Shown here: positions 10,115 to 22,500 of the stretch, in pieces
How positions within the stretch are numbered: position 1 is the stretch's first letter
Layout of the letters: each line of letters opens with the position of its first letter
Origin: Letharia columbiana
Taxonomy: Eukaryota > Ascomycota > Lecanoromycetes > Lecanorales > Parmeliaceae
Length of the DNA stretch: 64,000 nt
Reading direction: 5' to 3'
NCBI RefSeq assembly: GCF_014066305.1
Contig: NW_023501049.1
Coordinates: 1,015,001-1,079,000 of the forward strand
Position numbers and translations under genes: made by a program
The notes under the pieces: model-generated
What the model saw: only the letters and a program-made list of their open reading frames with translations
Databases searched by the model: none
What the model was told of the DNA's origin: nothing

Positions 10115-11078
10115 ATGGCGCACCTCCTGAAGAAACCCCTAAAGCTCGCTCTCGTGCAGCTCGCAACAGGCACGTCCTCCCAACCTCACCCCCACCACCA
10201 CAACCTCCTCCTCCTTTTTCTGACACCCTTACTCCGTAGGCGCCGACAAACCCGCCAACCTTGCCCGCGCCCGCTCCCGCGTCCTCGAAGCCTCCAAAGC
10301 TGGAGCCTCTCTGATCGTCCTTCCAGAATGCTTCAACTCCCCCTACGGCTGCCAGTACTTCCCCTCTTACGCGGAGACTCTCCAACCCTCCCCTCCCACC
10401 AAAGAGCAATCCCCGAGCTTCCATGCTCTCTCCGAGCTAGCCGTCGAGAGTAAGAGCTACCTGCTCGGTGGCAGTATACCTGAATATGTGGAGACTACGA
10501 AGAAATACCACAATACTTCCCTGCTCTTCTCGCCCGAGGGAGACCTACTAGCCACGCACCGAAAGGTGCATCTGTTCGACATCGACATCCCCGGCAAAAT
10601 CACCTTCAGAGAATCAGACGTCCTCTCCCCCGGAAACAAATTGACCCTCGTCGACATCCCACCCTATGGCAAAATCGCCCTCGCAATCTGCTACGACATC
10701 CGCTTCCCCGAACTCGCCACCATCGCCGCGCGCAAGGGCTGTTTCCTGCTCTTGTACCCCGGCGCTTTCAACCTGACGACCGGGGCGCTGCATTGGGAGT
10801 TACAGGCGCGGGCGAGGGCGGTGGACAACCAGGTGTATGTGGGCTTGTGCAGTCCGGCGAGGGATATGGAGGCGAGTTATCATGCTTGGGGACATAGCAT
10901 GGTGGTGGATCCGAATGCGAGCGTGATGTGTGAGGCGGGAGAGAAGGAGGAGATTGTGTATGCGGAGTTGACTGGGGAAAAGATTGAGGAGACGAGGAAG
11001 GGGATACCGGTTTATACGCAGAGGAGGTTCGATGTGTATCCGGATGTTAGTGAGGGGAGGATCAAATTTGATGAGTGA
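10115..11078 (+). CDS. NIT2: Omega-amidase / nitrilase-family hydrolase (Nit2/Nit3 type)
   Basis: Two exons, 10115-10169 and 10240-11078, encode 297 residues, the usual size of Nit2 (yeast Nit3 is similar). The nitrilase triad is complete: Glu48 in LPECFNSPYG, Lys127 in HRKVHLFDID and Cys169 in AICYDIRFPEL. The GKITFRES and YPGAFNLTTGALHWELQARA motifs are typical of omega-amidase rather than of nitrile-degrading nitrilases. It is expected to hydrolyse alpha-ketoglutaramate and alpha-ketosuccinamate to 2-oxo acids and ammonia, in cytosol or mitochondria. The intron must start with GC (CAG|GCACGT) to keep the frame; the nearest GT would shift it. A CTGAC branch and a CCGTAG acceptor support it. 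An upstream in-frame extension to 9974 has no ATG context and no protein-like sequence, so the start is placed at 10115. Confidence 0.95.
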
Positions 11079-11132
11079 TGGATGCATATTTTGATGGATG
11101 AATGAACGATTTCATGGTTTACGTCGGTCTCT

Positions 11133-11872
11133 CTACTGAAATCGACTCGCCGTCTCCCAAAGAGGAACTGTCCATCTGTGATAAATTCCAGCCTCTACCT
11201 TCAATGGAAGATCATTTTTGAGCCCTTCGCCCGACTGGTGGCGATTCCTGATATGCCGGTCCAACTTATCCTTCTGATAGCCACCCTCATACCCACAACC
11301 CGCTATCACACACCGGAAATGCCTGACCTCAGCGGCACTGGGGGCCCTTGTCCGAGCCATTGCGAGAGGAAAATGAGTTGGGTGAGCAGAATCTGAAATT
11401 GAGATATGTAATCCATACAAAACCCGTTTGCTACTGCTCAGCTCGCTGCATCGTCACTAATGGGCGCGTCCAACCAGACAAACCGCGTATCATCGATCCT
11501 CGGCGTGTCTGGATGCCACGGGGCCTTGGCCTTTACACCCCACCTGAGCTCGAGGTTGCGCCTGGAATATCTAGGCCCGCCTGTCTTCTTGCTTGGGTCT
11601 TCATCCTTGAGGATGAAGTAAACCTTTCTGCCGTTAGCCCATCCTTCCTGTGGTGCCTTGGCCCATGTCTTCGTTGCTTTTTCAAAGGCCGCCGACACGA
11701 TCAAGATTTGCCACTGGTCCCTCCAATCATCCCACTCCTCATGATCAACATCTATGACAGTTCCTGTCCAACGTTTCGGGATCTTGCTACCAGTGGTATC
11801 CTTACCTCCCTCATTAGTCACAGTCCGGTTTTCCTTCAGAGCTTCGACGTTGGTGGTTGACGGCTCGGACAT
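11133..11872 (-). CDS. Hypothetical protein with C-terminal C2H2 zinc finger
   Basis: Exon 1 (11458-11872) is a 138-codon frame opening with MSEPSTTNVEALKENR. Exon 2 (11133-11392) carries a zinc-finger-like module, FRCVIAGCGYEGG then LDRHIRNRH, with spacing C-x4-C-x12-H-x4-H. An intron 11393-11457 (GTGACG, GCTGAG branch, TTTCAG) joins them in phase and gives 224 residues; the donor is weak. If the intron is not used, the two frames are separate genes, the first ending after 144 residues. The 3' end converges on the omega-amidase gene, 54 bases apart. Function is unknown; DNA or RNA binding is conceivable from the finger only. Confidence 0.45.
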
Positions 11873-13222
11873 GATGGCAAGCTCGAGAGAAATTATTGCG
11901 CAAAGGTCAGTCTATGAAGGCATCAAAAGCGGAAGTGAGCAAAGTGAGCCACTGACTTTTGTGGAGATGCTTAAGTCTTTGAGTCGCTGAGAGATACGTT
12001 GTGTTCTGGACAGCGCGTTGGGTTGAAAGATCGCGTTTTGTCATGAGCTTGTCTGTAAGTGTATGAGTACTCGAAAGCTGCAAAAGCGGCCTGGAGAGCC
12101 CGAAAGAATCATACCTGGAAGACTGTTGTGTCGCAGTTACGGTGTCTGATCTGAAGAAAGGGAAGAGCGGCAGAGGTGACAGACCGGACTTTATACCAAA
12201 ACACCAGGGCCCAAGGCGACCATACCTGCCCGCCTTTCGCTTGCAAGTGTTCGAAGGGCAGTGAAACGCTTTTACACAAAATTGAGACTAAGTCACGGGA
12301 AAAGACTCTCAGGCGGCTTCGAAACGCCGGCAGACTGCCCGATTGGTCGGGCGTGTACCTCAGATACTTCGCCCCCTTGTGCAAATGCATCGAGGCCAAG
12401 TCCCCAAGAACAGCCTAGGTGCTTGCCAGGTACTTTGACGCTGTATGTCCGATCGACAACCAAGTATGCTACCACGAGCAGAGCAGGTCGAATGGGCGTC
12501 TCTGGCGCGGTCTTCAGCGTTCGTCAAGTTTGCATCCACCGTCAAAGCAGACTGGGCCAAAATCGTCACCTCATTCCAGCTGCTCGCGATGTCGTAACCG
12601 CTTTGGCCCTACACGGGAACAATAGTAGGGACCCGTCCAAAGCCTCGAAAGCCATTCTGAGACACCGAAGTGTATGGTAGGCTTTCTGCAGTAGGCTGGC
12701 GCACACTTCGCAATACAGCCTGAGTACAAGATATTTCACTTGGCAGATTTGCAAACAGAACGACCTACCCGTCCGCAGTTGCCATTTCATCATGCAGGTA
12801 TGCATGCTGGGTGAAGCTGGGTACGAGGTTGGCTGGATGATCCTCCATGGCGATAACGGCGCGCTGGCGTTCTGTAGGAGTGTGACTGATGCGTAGCCAA
12901 AAGGGCGAGAAGCGAGGGGTTATGGCTGAAAAGCATATGAGCTGGCGAGTTAATGAAGAGTATGAAAGATTTTGCTGGGGTTTTGCGAAACGAGAATATG
13001 TCAGGCTGGGAAGTCCATTGATCTTGTAGACTATGTAGAAAAGAAGCATAAGGGGCGAAACCATCCTGATCTAGTCTATGCAGTAGAGGCGTATTGCAAA
13101 AAGCACTTGGTGGGCTACCACCTGATTTGATTTGATTTGGTTTGATTGAATTTGCTGCGCACTGATCTAGCACGCACCCCTTTCTAAAGAACCTTTGCGT
13201 TCTGCGTACAAAAAACCACCCG

Positions 13223-13382
13223 CAAGAGTCGCAACATGCTCGAGCCATAAGGGCAGGCAGAGGCAGCCAGCCACAATCCCCCATAGAATCTCCCAATCAG
13301 CTCCTCCATTGAACATATCGCCAGTAAGAATCCCAACATACTCGAATCATCAGGGCAGGCAGAAGCAGCCAGCCACATCCCC
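13223..13382. repeat. Imperfect direct repeat, about 59-base unit
   Basis: Copies at about 13223-13281 and 13323-13382 share the core AGGGCAGGCAGAGGCAGCCA (AAGCAGCC in the second) and the flanking CAACATGCTCGA / CAACATACTCGA. The differences are mainly G/A and C/T. Confidence 0.7.
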
Positions 13383-13510
13383 TTGACTCTCGCAGTCTGC
13401 TCTAAGAGTACCTACAACTTCCGACAACCAGCAGTCCAAAGACGCGATCAAATCGAAAGAAGCGAGTGAGCATTGAGGCCTCAGCCATGCTGCATTGGTT
13501 ACCGACCTCG

Positions 13511-13617
13511 ACCATCAATCAACCACGCGAGTGGGAAATGGCTACACGTCGCCTCCGATGACAGACTGGTGACGCAGTGTCTCAACCTAAAACCATCAAT
13601 CAACCACGCGAGTGGGA
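13511..13617. repeat. Direct repeat, 26-base unit, two copies
   Basis: A 26-base unit beginning ACCATCAATCAACC and ending CGCGAGTGGGA is found identically at 13511-13536 and 13592-13617, and in each case is followed by a GGCTA-containing tail. Confidence 0.85.
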
Positions 13618-13945
13618 GACGGCTATAGGGAATCCCTGCGAGGACCTGGCGATATGAAAAGAACGACATGAAGATCCGAAAAACGCCCCAACTCCAATTT
13701 TAATGACCCGTATGCTTCGCTAAAACGACAATAATCGATGCTTTCGTTCCGTAACAGTCCGCATGCTGTGTAAGATTGATCCGAACCTCCTTCCTCGGAG
13801 GGAAAAAAAGATGTGATGAAAGTGAACTTGTAAGACCCGCGGTAGGTCGGCAAGCCAATCTTTGTACAAATGCGGTCCCCTGAATATGGCCCTGATGAAT
13901 GACGCCTCCGACTCCGTGTTCCCTGTCTCACACGGTGAAGCTTCC

Positions 13946-16900
13946 CTAGCTTTTATTCTCCTCCAGAGCACTCGCCAACTTCTTCGCGTCGTCATCGTCA
14001 CCGACCTTGATCAACCAAGACTCGATCTTGCCGCTCTCCCCAACGATTGGCACCCTCACAGTCTTGCTCTGCGAGCTCTCGTAGGTAAACGATTTCGATA
14101 AAGCAAAGTTGAGGACGATTCTGCCACTGGGGTCTTGCCTCAAAAGGACTCTAGTCTGGTGTGACTTCCGATTCTTCAGGACACGCAGAGGTCCAACGCC
14201 TTTGCTGGCCCAGCTTGATGACTTTGCGTCCCACTTCAACGCTTTTGCCTTCACCTGCAAGACAACATCCTCGTCCTCCTCGCCTGGCCCTGGAGACGTG
14301 AGATCGATCTGCTCCTGCTTTTCTGCTTTGTCGTCTTCTCCGTCAGCAGTAGACTCGTTTGCACTCTCGCCGGTTGTGGCACCCGGCGATGTAGCGCGCG
14401 ATGTTGTATTAGACCCATTGTTCGAGGGCGGTGCCAATGAGGCCGTGGCAGGCTTGAAGCCAAAACCGAAGCCGACACTGGGAATCTTTGCTGGAGGAGT
14501 GCTTGAGACGCTTGAAGTAGGCTTCGTTGGTGTCTCAGTCGTGACATTGGGCTTCGCAGCACCAAAAAGGCCACCAAACGCTGGCTTAGATGGACTTGGG
14601 GAAGTAACATTCACGGCAGGCGGATTGCCAGATTCTCCGAATTTAATTGGGCTATCCACTTTCCATGTATGATCGCCCTTTGGACTATCTCCAGCTTTGG
14701 AATTCGCGCTTGTGAAACTCGAAGCAGCATCAGAAGGTGGACTGAATAGATTGCTCGATGTACCAGACTTGAAGGATTGACCGAAGATATTGCTTGTTTG
14801 TGAAACTGCACGACCGTCTGCTTGTGGTATCTCACGAATAGATTTGCCGTCTTTGTCCCTGGAGACTCGATCGAATAGGCTCCGTCCAGTATCCTCTCCG
14901 TTGGCATTCTCTGCTGTGTCATAGAGGCCACTCCCACTTGCGCCGAACGGGTTGCTGAGTGCCTTCGGCTCTTTGGATTGGCCTTCTCCGTCCTCATCTG
15001 ACTCCGATGCTGAATCATCGTAGTCGAATGGTCCACGTACTTGATGTTGTACGTTCGTCTCATCGTCCTTTTCATCCTCATCGTCCTCATCATCGGCATC
15101 GCCAGTCTTGCTACCCTCTGCGCCAGACTCTTCGCCTGACAAATGACCGAATATGTTGTGACCGTTAGTCAGCGGTGCAAGTGGTTGACTTAACACTGAA
15201 ATACTAGGGTCTGCTGGCTCTGCTTGATTTGCACTCGTGCTTGGCTTCTCGTTGTCTGCGTCTGCGGCGATCACCCATTTCCCATCAATGAGTTTGGCAG
15301 CCTTGCCTTTGATTTCCTCCTCGAGCTTTTGCTTCTTCATCCGCTGCTCTTCAGCATCTCTACGCTCCCATGAGTCCAAGTCTTCCTCATCCGAATCGAA
15401 ATCCGCTGCCTTGCGCTTCTTTTTGTCTTCTGCCGCGGTCTTTTCTGCGGCTTTGCCAAATTGTGAGATAAAGTTTGTCGAAGACGCACCAGCACCAAAC
15501 GTTGGTACTTTGAACGTTGGAGCATTTGGTACCTCGGACGAGGTCGGACCAGTAGACGTCTTAATAGAGAACGGGCTTGGATTGGATGCACTCGATGCTG
15601 CTGCTGCGCCAAATGTTGGAACCTTGAATGCTGGAGCTTTAGCAGCTTCAGATGAGGTCTGACCACTCGTAGGTGGCTTGGCAGAAAACGGATTGGCACT
15701 AGATGCTGTCGATGTTGTAGCACCGCTTGAGAATTTGACTGCCAACGCTTTGGTCGCATCCGAAGGAGCCTCACTGCTTGTAGTAGGCTTGAAAGAGAAA
15801 GGACCTGACTTTGACGCCGTCAAAGGGGCAGCAGCGGAACTCGACGGCTTGAACGATGGGGTTGAACTGTTTACTGGCGCACCATTGCTGGTACTCTGCT
15901 GGTTGGCGAAAAGACTAGAATTTGGTGTTGAAGAAGTCGGGTTGAAAGAGGCAAAGCTAGATTTGAATGGTGACTCGGTGTCAGGCTTGGACGAAAGCGG
16001 CACCGAAGTGGTGGAAGAGGGCTTGAAAGTCGATGGCGACTGAGTCGAAGAGGACCCAGAGGGTGCTTGGAACTGGAAAAGGGGGGTCGCTTTGTCATTT
16101 TGAGTGCCGTTGACTTTGGTCTCTTCCTTCTTGTCCAAGATATTTTTGAATATACTCGACGTTTGTGAGCCTGGTGAGGTAGCTGAAAGTGATGGATATG
16201 AGACTGGATCATGACCGCGAGCCTTCTTGCCATTGTCGGCTGTGCCCTGCGCATTGTCTCTCTCTGGCTCCTCGTCCGCGGATCTTTTGTTGTTTTTGTT
16301 GGTCGCTTGCTGGGCTGGAGGATCGCGTTTGGAAGGTGATTGAGTTATGCTAGTTCCATTTGACAACGCTCCTCGTGATTCCTGAGTGAAAATTGACGGG
16401 CCTTCGACTCTAGCCTTTTTCCCTAGTACTTCATCTTCTTCCCCTTCGCGATCCTCAAAGATAGACTTCCTCTTGCTGCGGACAATCTGTTCCAAGGGGT
16501 CAAATCCGTCAAGGACAGCCTTTATTCTCTCATTACATTGACTCTCAGCATGCTTTATGCGCTTCTCCTTGTGCCGCACATAAAATGAAACCCACCAATC
16601 TTGGGACCATTTTTTTGCCTCTTCTTCACTATAGCCTTCAGGAGCCGGTGACGGCCCAAATTTGCGGGGGATATCTGGCACTGTCTTTGGTCGTTCACTG
16701 GACTGCTGAGTAGACACAGATGAGCTCGGAACGTTACTGGTGCCATGAGTTGGTGAGGCAGAGTCGCCCTTGAGCTGCGAAGGGCTAGGTTGAGAGACTG
16801 CCGAAGGCGCTGATGGCGCGGGAGAAGGTGATGGTAGGAGGGTAGGTGGCATCTTCAGACTGCCGAATATGGCTTTGTATGGCGGACGCGCATCTTCTGA

Positions 16901-18533
16901 AGGATTTTGAAAGAGGGTAGGCTTCGCAATCTTTCGCTCGCCGATTTTGGTAGGACTGTTTGCTCCATTCTCGTTCGAGGCTTTTGACGTGCCCGGCGGT
17001 TGCGGCATGCTGAACAGATTACCACTGTCTGTAGCGGTATTGTTCTTAACAGGGCTGAACAAGGTTTGCGCATTGGTCTCGGTCGATGGTTTGGATATTC
17101 TATCGAAAAGACTGCCCCCAACACCTTGAGCAGTTGTGTCCTTGGTTGGACTTGATTGAGATTGAGAATCCGTTTCCGCAGGAGGTTTCGTGACCCTATC
17201 GAAAAGGCTGCCACCTCCGCCCTGAGCAGTACTGTCTTTAGTAGGACTTGACTGTGTCTGAGCATTTGATTTATTCAAGAAACCAAATGGACGTGACTGC
17301 GGCGAAGGATCCGGTGACGTCTGCATCATAGAGCTTCCACCTTGGGTCGGGGACGTTGAACCCTGTGTGAGGAAACTGCTCGACGTTTGCGGTTGGCCCA
17401 GGTGTGCAAAGAGATTGGCTGTTGGTTGCGCGGGTTGTGACTGCTGGAACTGAGAGATGCTCTGTGCGAAAGGATTACTGGAGCTTTGGTTTTGTGGAGT
17501 CTTGAGGTGCGCAAACATGTCTGTGCTGGGCTGCGGGGCTTTTTGCTCTGTGCTTTGACCGAACGCATTATTGGATGGCTGCTGCTGAGCATTTGATTGC
17601 GAGAAGATCCCAAGACTAGCATGACTTGATTGTTGCTGGTCGGTGGACTGGTTGAAGGGATTGCTCGGAGGTTGCGGCGACTGACTTGATGTTGAAATGT
17701 TTGGAGCGCCTGCGGCGAACAAAGGCTTCTGCTCTCCTTCGAGAAACTTCTGAAAAGGACTCATCTTTTGCGGTGGTAGATTAAATATGGTTCCCTGAAA
17801 TCCGGTCGGCTCGGGCGGAGGAGCATTATGTGTGTTGATGGCAGTGAACGGATTGTTCACGTCCTGGGCTTGGCCCGTGTTGAAGCTGAATCCTGTTGTG
17901 GGTGCAGCAAATGAAGGGTTGAAGCTGTTGCTAGGGAACGGCGGGAAGGAGGAGCTGTTCTGGTTGGGTTGAAATCCATTTGGCTGCTGACCGAAACTGA
18001 ATCCACCTTGTTGTTGCTGTGTTCCGTTCATATTGATTCTGTCGCCTTCACCAAAGGAGTTCTGTTGCTGCTGCTGGGACATGCCAAGCGATGGTGAGGC
18101 GGGTGGACGTAGGGCCCCAGGCCGACGACCACCTCGAGGTTTCGCGAGCCTAGCCATTCTGTTGTTAGTAATTACACCTCTCGCAAGCGCGCTGTAGCCC
18201 ATCAAAGGAGTTCCTCAATAGTGCGAATATGTTCGTGAGTGTTGTAAATGTAAGAGGTGGTGGAGGTGGATTTGTTTTTGTTGTGAAAAAGTGAGGTGAA
18301 AGAGTTGTGGTGCCGTCGTCGTGGTGTGACGAAGATTTGGTTATTCAAAACATTTGCAGCCTCCCGCCCTACACGAACACCCGGAACTCCAAAATTTCAA
18401 CATACCTTCGTTGTGCCATCTGCGCCGCCGTAGCTCTCTGAGGTTCCTCTATTTGCGACCCTACAGAGAAGCCGTCCTCATCAGACATTGTTCCATCCTT
18501 GGTGAGTTGCTGGTCGGCAACCCGCTTCGCCAT
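13946..18533 (-). CDS. NUP2: Nucleoporin Nup2/Nup50-type with Ran-binding domain
   Basis: Exon 1 (18406-18533) starts MAKRVADQQLTKD, the conserved KR-x-A-x-x-x-LTKD N-terminus of Nup2/Nup50 proteins that binds importin alpha. An intron 18159-18405 (GTATGT, perfect TACTAAC branch, CAACAG) joins it in phase to exon 2 (13946-18158), giving 1446 residues. The middle is a long Ser/Thr/Pro/Gln-rich region with FG-type motifs: FSFG, NPFAQS, SLFDR three times and FKVPTFGA twice. An acidic stretch with DDEDDEDEKDDE follows around residue 1100. The last ~110 residues form a RanBP1 domain (LQVKAKALKWD, GPLRVLKN, VLLRQDPSGRIVLNF). The protein works at the nuclear pore, dissociating importin-cargo complexes with Ran-GTP. 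It is longer than yeast Nup2 (720), as usual in moulds. The long exon alone would miss the importin-binding N-terminus. Confidence 0.92.
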
Positions 18534-19144
18534 CTCTGCTGAGGTGGGGTATTCGCAAAAGGTGAGAACGCCTTTTGACCGATCCCTTCAAGGCTCTATA
18601 TCAATTCTGAGCAAGTATGGTACTCTTCAGGCTTTCTCTAGGCTTTCTCAAGCGCGGCGGCAAGGCTAAGAAGAGTCGCGGTGTTGAAGAGCGTGAGAGA
18701 CAACCCGCATCCGGTAGGGGCGCTCAGTCATCGAGGCTTCTCCGTTGTTCTTCCTGCGTTCACCATCTCCAAAATATCCTTTGTGGAGCGCGCTTGCAAG
18801 GTGCTTCGTAAGGATGCTGTTCTCCTAAGATCTAATGTCGTCCACTGCCCATAACCTCATGGATCAGCCGAGACAGCCTCTGCTTAACCCCATTCGGCAT
18901 CTCTAGGGGAAGCTACGCTCATCACGCGCAGATCGTAGCACATGTCCGCGGAGCGCTTCCTTTTCTACAGCCGCAAGACACTTCAAAAAACCAAGATACT
19001 GCTGGGCCACAAATCCAATGGAAGGCTCCGAGGCTACAAGCGATTGCTTTGAGCAGAGCACAAGAAGGAGTCGAATCTGCCCAATGGCAAATTGCGCGCA
19101 ATCAGGGAAGATCTGGACAACAATAAAATACAGGGAATGAGGAA
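18534..19144. other. Upstream region of NUP2, no gene supported
   Basis: The promoter of NUP2 must lie here. A 64-codon ATG frame at 18617-18811 (plus) is basic and short; I do not find support for it. Confidence 0.4.
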
Positions 19145-19567
19145 TTATCGTGCCCCAAAGACTACCCGGAAATTACAGATACGAGCAGGCAAAGCCAAGG
19201 TCACTGCCAACCCCATTACCACAGCGCTGCAAATGCCTCCTTCCCTCTCCCCAATGTGCAAAGGAAGCAAGAATGATGCCATGACCATTGCGAATGTCAC
19301 CAATCCAACTCCGTCAAGTCTACGCTTCTTCTGCGGTTTTGGAGCCACTGGCGAGGGATCGACCGTTCGCTATCTTTGCGCGGATCATGCTGCAAGCTAA
19401 CGTATCCCTATGGGAAGCTGGACGAGGAATGAGACAAGAGTTCTGTTAGCAGGCTGTTTGCAACGGCGATTGCGCAACACAATGGCCGAAGAACCAGTGC
19501 CAGCGAGATTGTCGAGCAGCACTCCATTAACAGACCCTTCAGTGCTCTTTCCTGCGGTGGCCGCCAT
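19145..19567 (-). pseudogene. Worn relic of an MFS (DHA2-like) transporter
   Basis: A minus-strand segment reads PKPQKKRRLDGVGLVTF... then an SAVVMGLAVTLALP helix. This resembles the loop and helix after the central KxRRLDWxG motif of 14-span MFS drug transporters. Just upstream (19400-19567) another frame ends in LVSFLVQLPIGI, like the FLINLPIG motif that precedes it in these proteins. The two pieces are in different frames with stops between, and the rest of the transporter is not seen. The match is by motif only and could be chance. Confidence 0.35.
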
Positions 19568-22500
19568 GTTCATAGAAGTCCTCCAGACTGCAACTTTCGA
19601 CAGCGATGTCGGGTCTGTTCATCCATGTCGTGGTTAGAACAAGATAAGAATGTGTTTAGTCTCTTATCCTCCTCTCTGCAAGAGATTTACTTGTTCGTTA
19701 TGATGATGCTGACTATGGTCGTTATTACTGCTCCCTGGGTCCCGCTATTGCTCTGTTCTTGCGCTTCAGAACTATGTTCCGTGGCCATTGAGACGAGTCT
19801 ACCTGAAAGAATATACATCTAATCCTGAACAAGGTGAAAGCCATCACCTGTGTTATTTTGGGCCTAAAATTAGCTCTTGATGCTCCCGTGCCGTACCGCG
19901 AGAGTTGAGCGCCAACTCTATAGCCACAGGCGAAAAGAGCCAAGAGGACCATCTAGGTGGGTGCCAGACTACTGAATGTGTTTGTTGGTTGATTTTGATG
20001 CACCTTTGGGGACAGAATTTCTTTCTATTAACTACAGCCGGCAGCGCTGAAGCCTGGCGTGTAGATCGTCAGCGGCCAAGGGCCACAGAAATGTGCCCCG
20101 GTTTCAGCCCCTATCAGGCCTAGGGTGCCTTATACTCACGTTACCCTGGTAAGGCCTACGCAAGCCTCAGTGTCTGGGATGATTGCGTCTCACAGCGGTG
20201 TTGAAACATACTCCAAAACCCGCCTCAACCCCAACCCGAAAACAGTTCTTCCTATGAAATCATAGAGAACTTTTCTCAAGATCTTAGTGAGCTTTGAGTT
20301 CTTTAGATTATTAATGTCATCAAAAATCCTACTACAAGATATAAAGATTGACAATGGTTCATGGCTTGACTTTGAGCGACAAACATGCACAGACTCAAAT
20401 AGCAGACGAAGAGTCATAGCAAAACGCATTGTTCAGAAATTTGTTGCAGGTCAAGACTGTGCAAGAAATGCTTGGATGGGCGGCCTTCACAGCTTGTTTC
20501 GCGTGCGAGTTGTGGTCTTGTGAAACGCAGAAACCGCAAAGGTGTGCTCTAATCCATTCAATAGCATCAGCCAATGCTGACGCCATGTATTCAGCTACAG
20601 CCCCTGTTTCTCAACACCTGTTCACACTTGGCTCTAATGAACAATTCACTATCCACGTGCGAGCATCACATTTCATCTTCAAATACCATACAAGGCTACA
20701 CTCATGGCCCCAAACCCAAGACCCGCCCAAGCCTTCTGGCTCCGCTGGTTGAGCTCTTATGAGACAAACTCAGAGGTCTTCTCCAGCCGTGTTGTTTGTA
20801 GCTGGGACTGTGGAATTATTGTTTGCACTGGTGTTGATTTATGACAGAACAATAGCAAAGCATTCAATTACAAGATCCCCCACTTCAATCCGTTTGTCAA
20901 TACGCTATTACGGATACCGTTATGACCAACGAAATAGATTGCTCGCTGCCCACAGCACTATTCCCCTTATCTTCGAGCGCGCAAAGAGGTGCCTTATGAA
21001 GTGGGGACTCGACTGGTGTATCAGCACAAAATCAAAACCTACACAGCATCACTCTGGCGATCCTTACTTGCACAAGATACTGCTGGGCTTTGTGCTTCCA
21101 AGGTATTTTTTAGGTTGGACGTTTTGAAAGCCCATTGATTCCACGGATTTCAACGACGTAGTCGTCGACTGCGAAAACTGCGAGAGTTCTCGAATACTGT
21201 CCATGGCCTGGGCTTGCTAAATTGCCGCTCACAAAGACTACCAGCACCGCAGCGTACTTAATTTGAATTTAGCGAAGTCAAGTTGAGGTCGACTGGACCT
21301 TCGTCGATACCCCTGACAAGGCCGCCAAAGTCATCTTCTACGTCCTCCGCACCTGTGTCCATCCAGTCATGTTCAGTGAACGATTTATCTTCTCTGAGGA
21401 TCCCGCTCTGACCGATGTATCATCCGAGACTGCGATGATAGGTGTCGTGGGATTGGAAAAGATTCGACGCTTCTGGGGTCTGTTTGGTAGCTATAAGCCG
21501 GATCCGCAAGAGGAAGCGAAACAGAGAGAGGAAAGCAAGGGAGCATAGGGCGGCGGCTCTGTTGTAGGCACAGTTGCGAGCACTTTTTGGTCCGCAACCT
21601 CAGCAAGAGGCTCAGACGCAACCACGGGCGGTCCCACAGCCTGCAATCGTGGCTCCTTCCAATCGACTAGCTTCGCCATGACGCCTGGTACACATCCAGG
21701 ACCTTGTCGATTTCGACGGCAACCGCGAAATTTTGAATTTGGCCATTTACAGGAGGTGGTCATGCCCAGAATCGGCGCCCGTACCAACTGAAAAGCCTCG
21801 CGCAACACACCCTCAACCCTGTCTATCTACGCCATAGAGTTCTCCTTTGTGTCCTCGCCATCCGTCGCGATAACACTGAATATACCTAACACTTCACCAG
21901 CTGTCATATGATTCTGTTCATCTCTGCACCATCACCGTATATTTCTCAAATATTTCGAATTTCAATCATCTATCTTCCGACATTGATATCATTGCATTTG
22001 CATACACAAGGCTTACAACAACGATCGGACATGATACATACGCCGGACTTGTTATTATAGACGAAGGCAGCGTTTTAGGTCACTTGAGCGCGGATACCCT
22101 GTCGATTGCCATCCTTTTGGGGAGGAGTTGGTGAATTCGTTCCTTGTGTATAGACTTGGGGTGAGCGGCATCACGGAAGGGGTATAGACTGTACATACCC
22201 ATGGGGGGAACAATCCAATGTAATCATTCCCCAATACTGCTCACACTCACTTGCTCATCCTTCATCTCGACATAGCCCAACAGTCATAGGCGCCAAGAAT
22301 TGCCAGGGAAGTGCTCTAAGTAAGACGACCGGTGAAGAATGGTAAATCACATTCAAAGCCGAGCCCGGCCCCTATGACCCATGGCTCACGGCCTATGGCC
22401 TTTAAACTTCGCTTCAGGCCTCCCATGGGCGCTTACGCGTAGGAATTGAACACACGGCTGAGGCCCGGACGACCCGTCCCGACTCGCGGAGGGATTCCTT

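Larger units (their letters stand above)
11873..13945. other. Gene-poor interval with local repeats
   Basis: Several overlapping open frames on both strands (for example 12790-13296 minus and 12261-12680 plus) contradict each other and none has coding character. A (TTGAT)-like run lies near 13122-13150, and two direct-repeat pairs are listed separately. The last 300 bases lie beyond the 3' end of NUP2. Confidence 0.4.

Noticed and set aside
9974..10453. Long frame running from upstream into and through the omega-amidase intron
   Set aside because: Only its residues after the ATG at 10115 match the family; beyond the donor it reads the intron and then the wrong frame.
12790..13296. 168-codon minus-strand frame with many Cys and Trp
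   Set aside because: It runs through the direct repeats and conflicts with frames on the other strand; no family features.
14109..17265. Many frames of 60-190 codons overlapping NUP2 on both strands
   Set aside because: They lie in other frames of a long Ser/Pro-rich coding exon, whose codon bias keeps shadow frames open.
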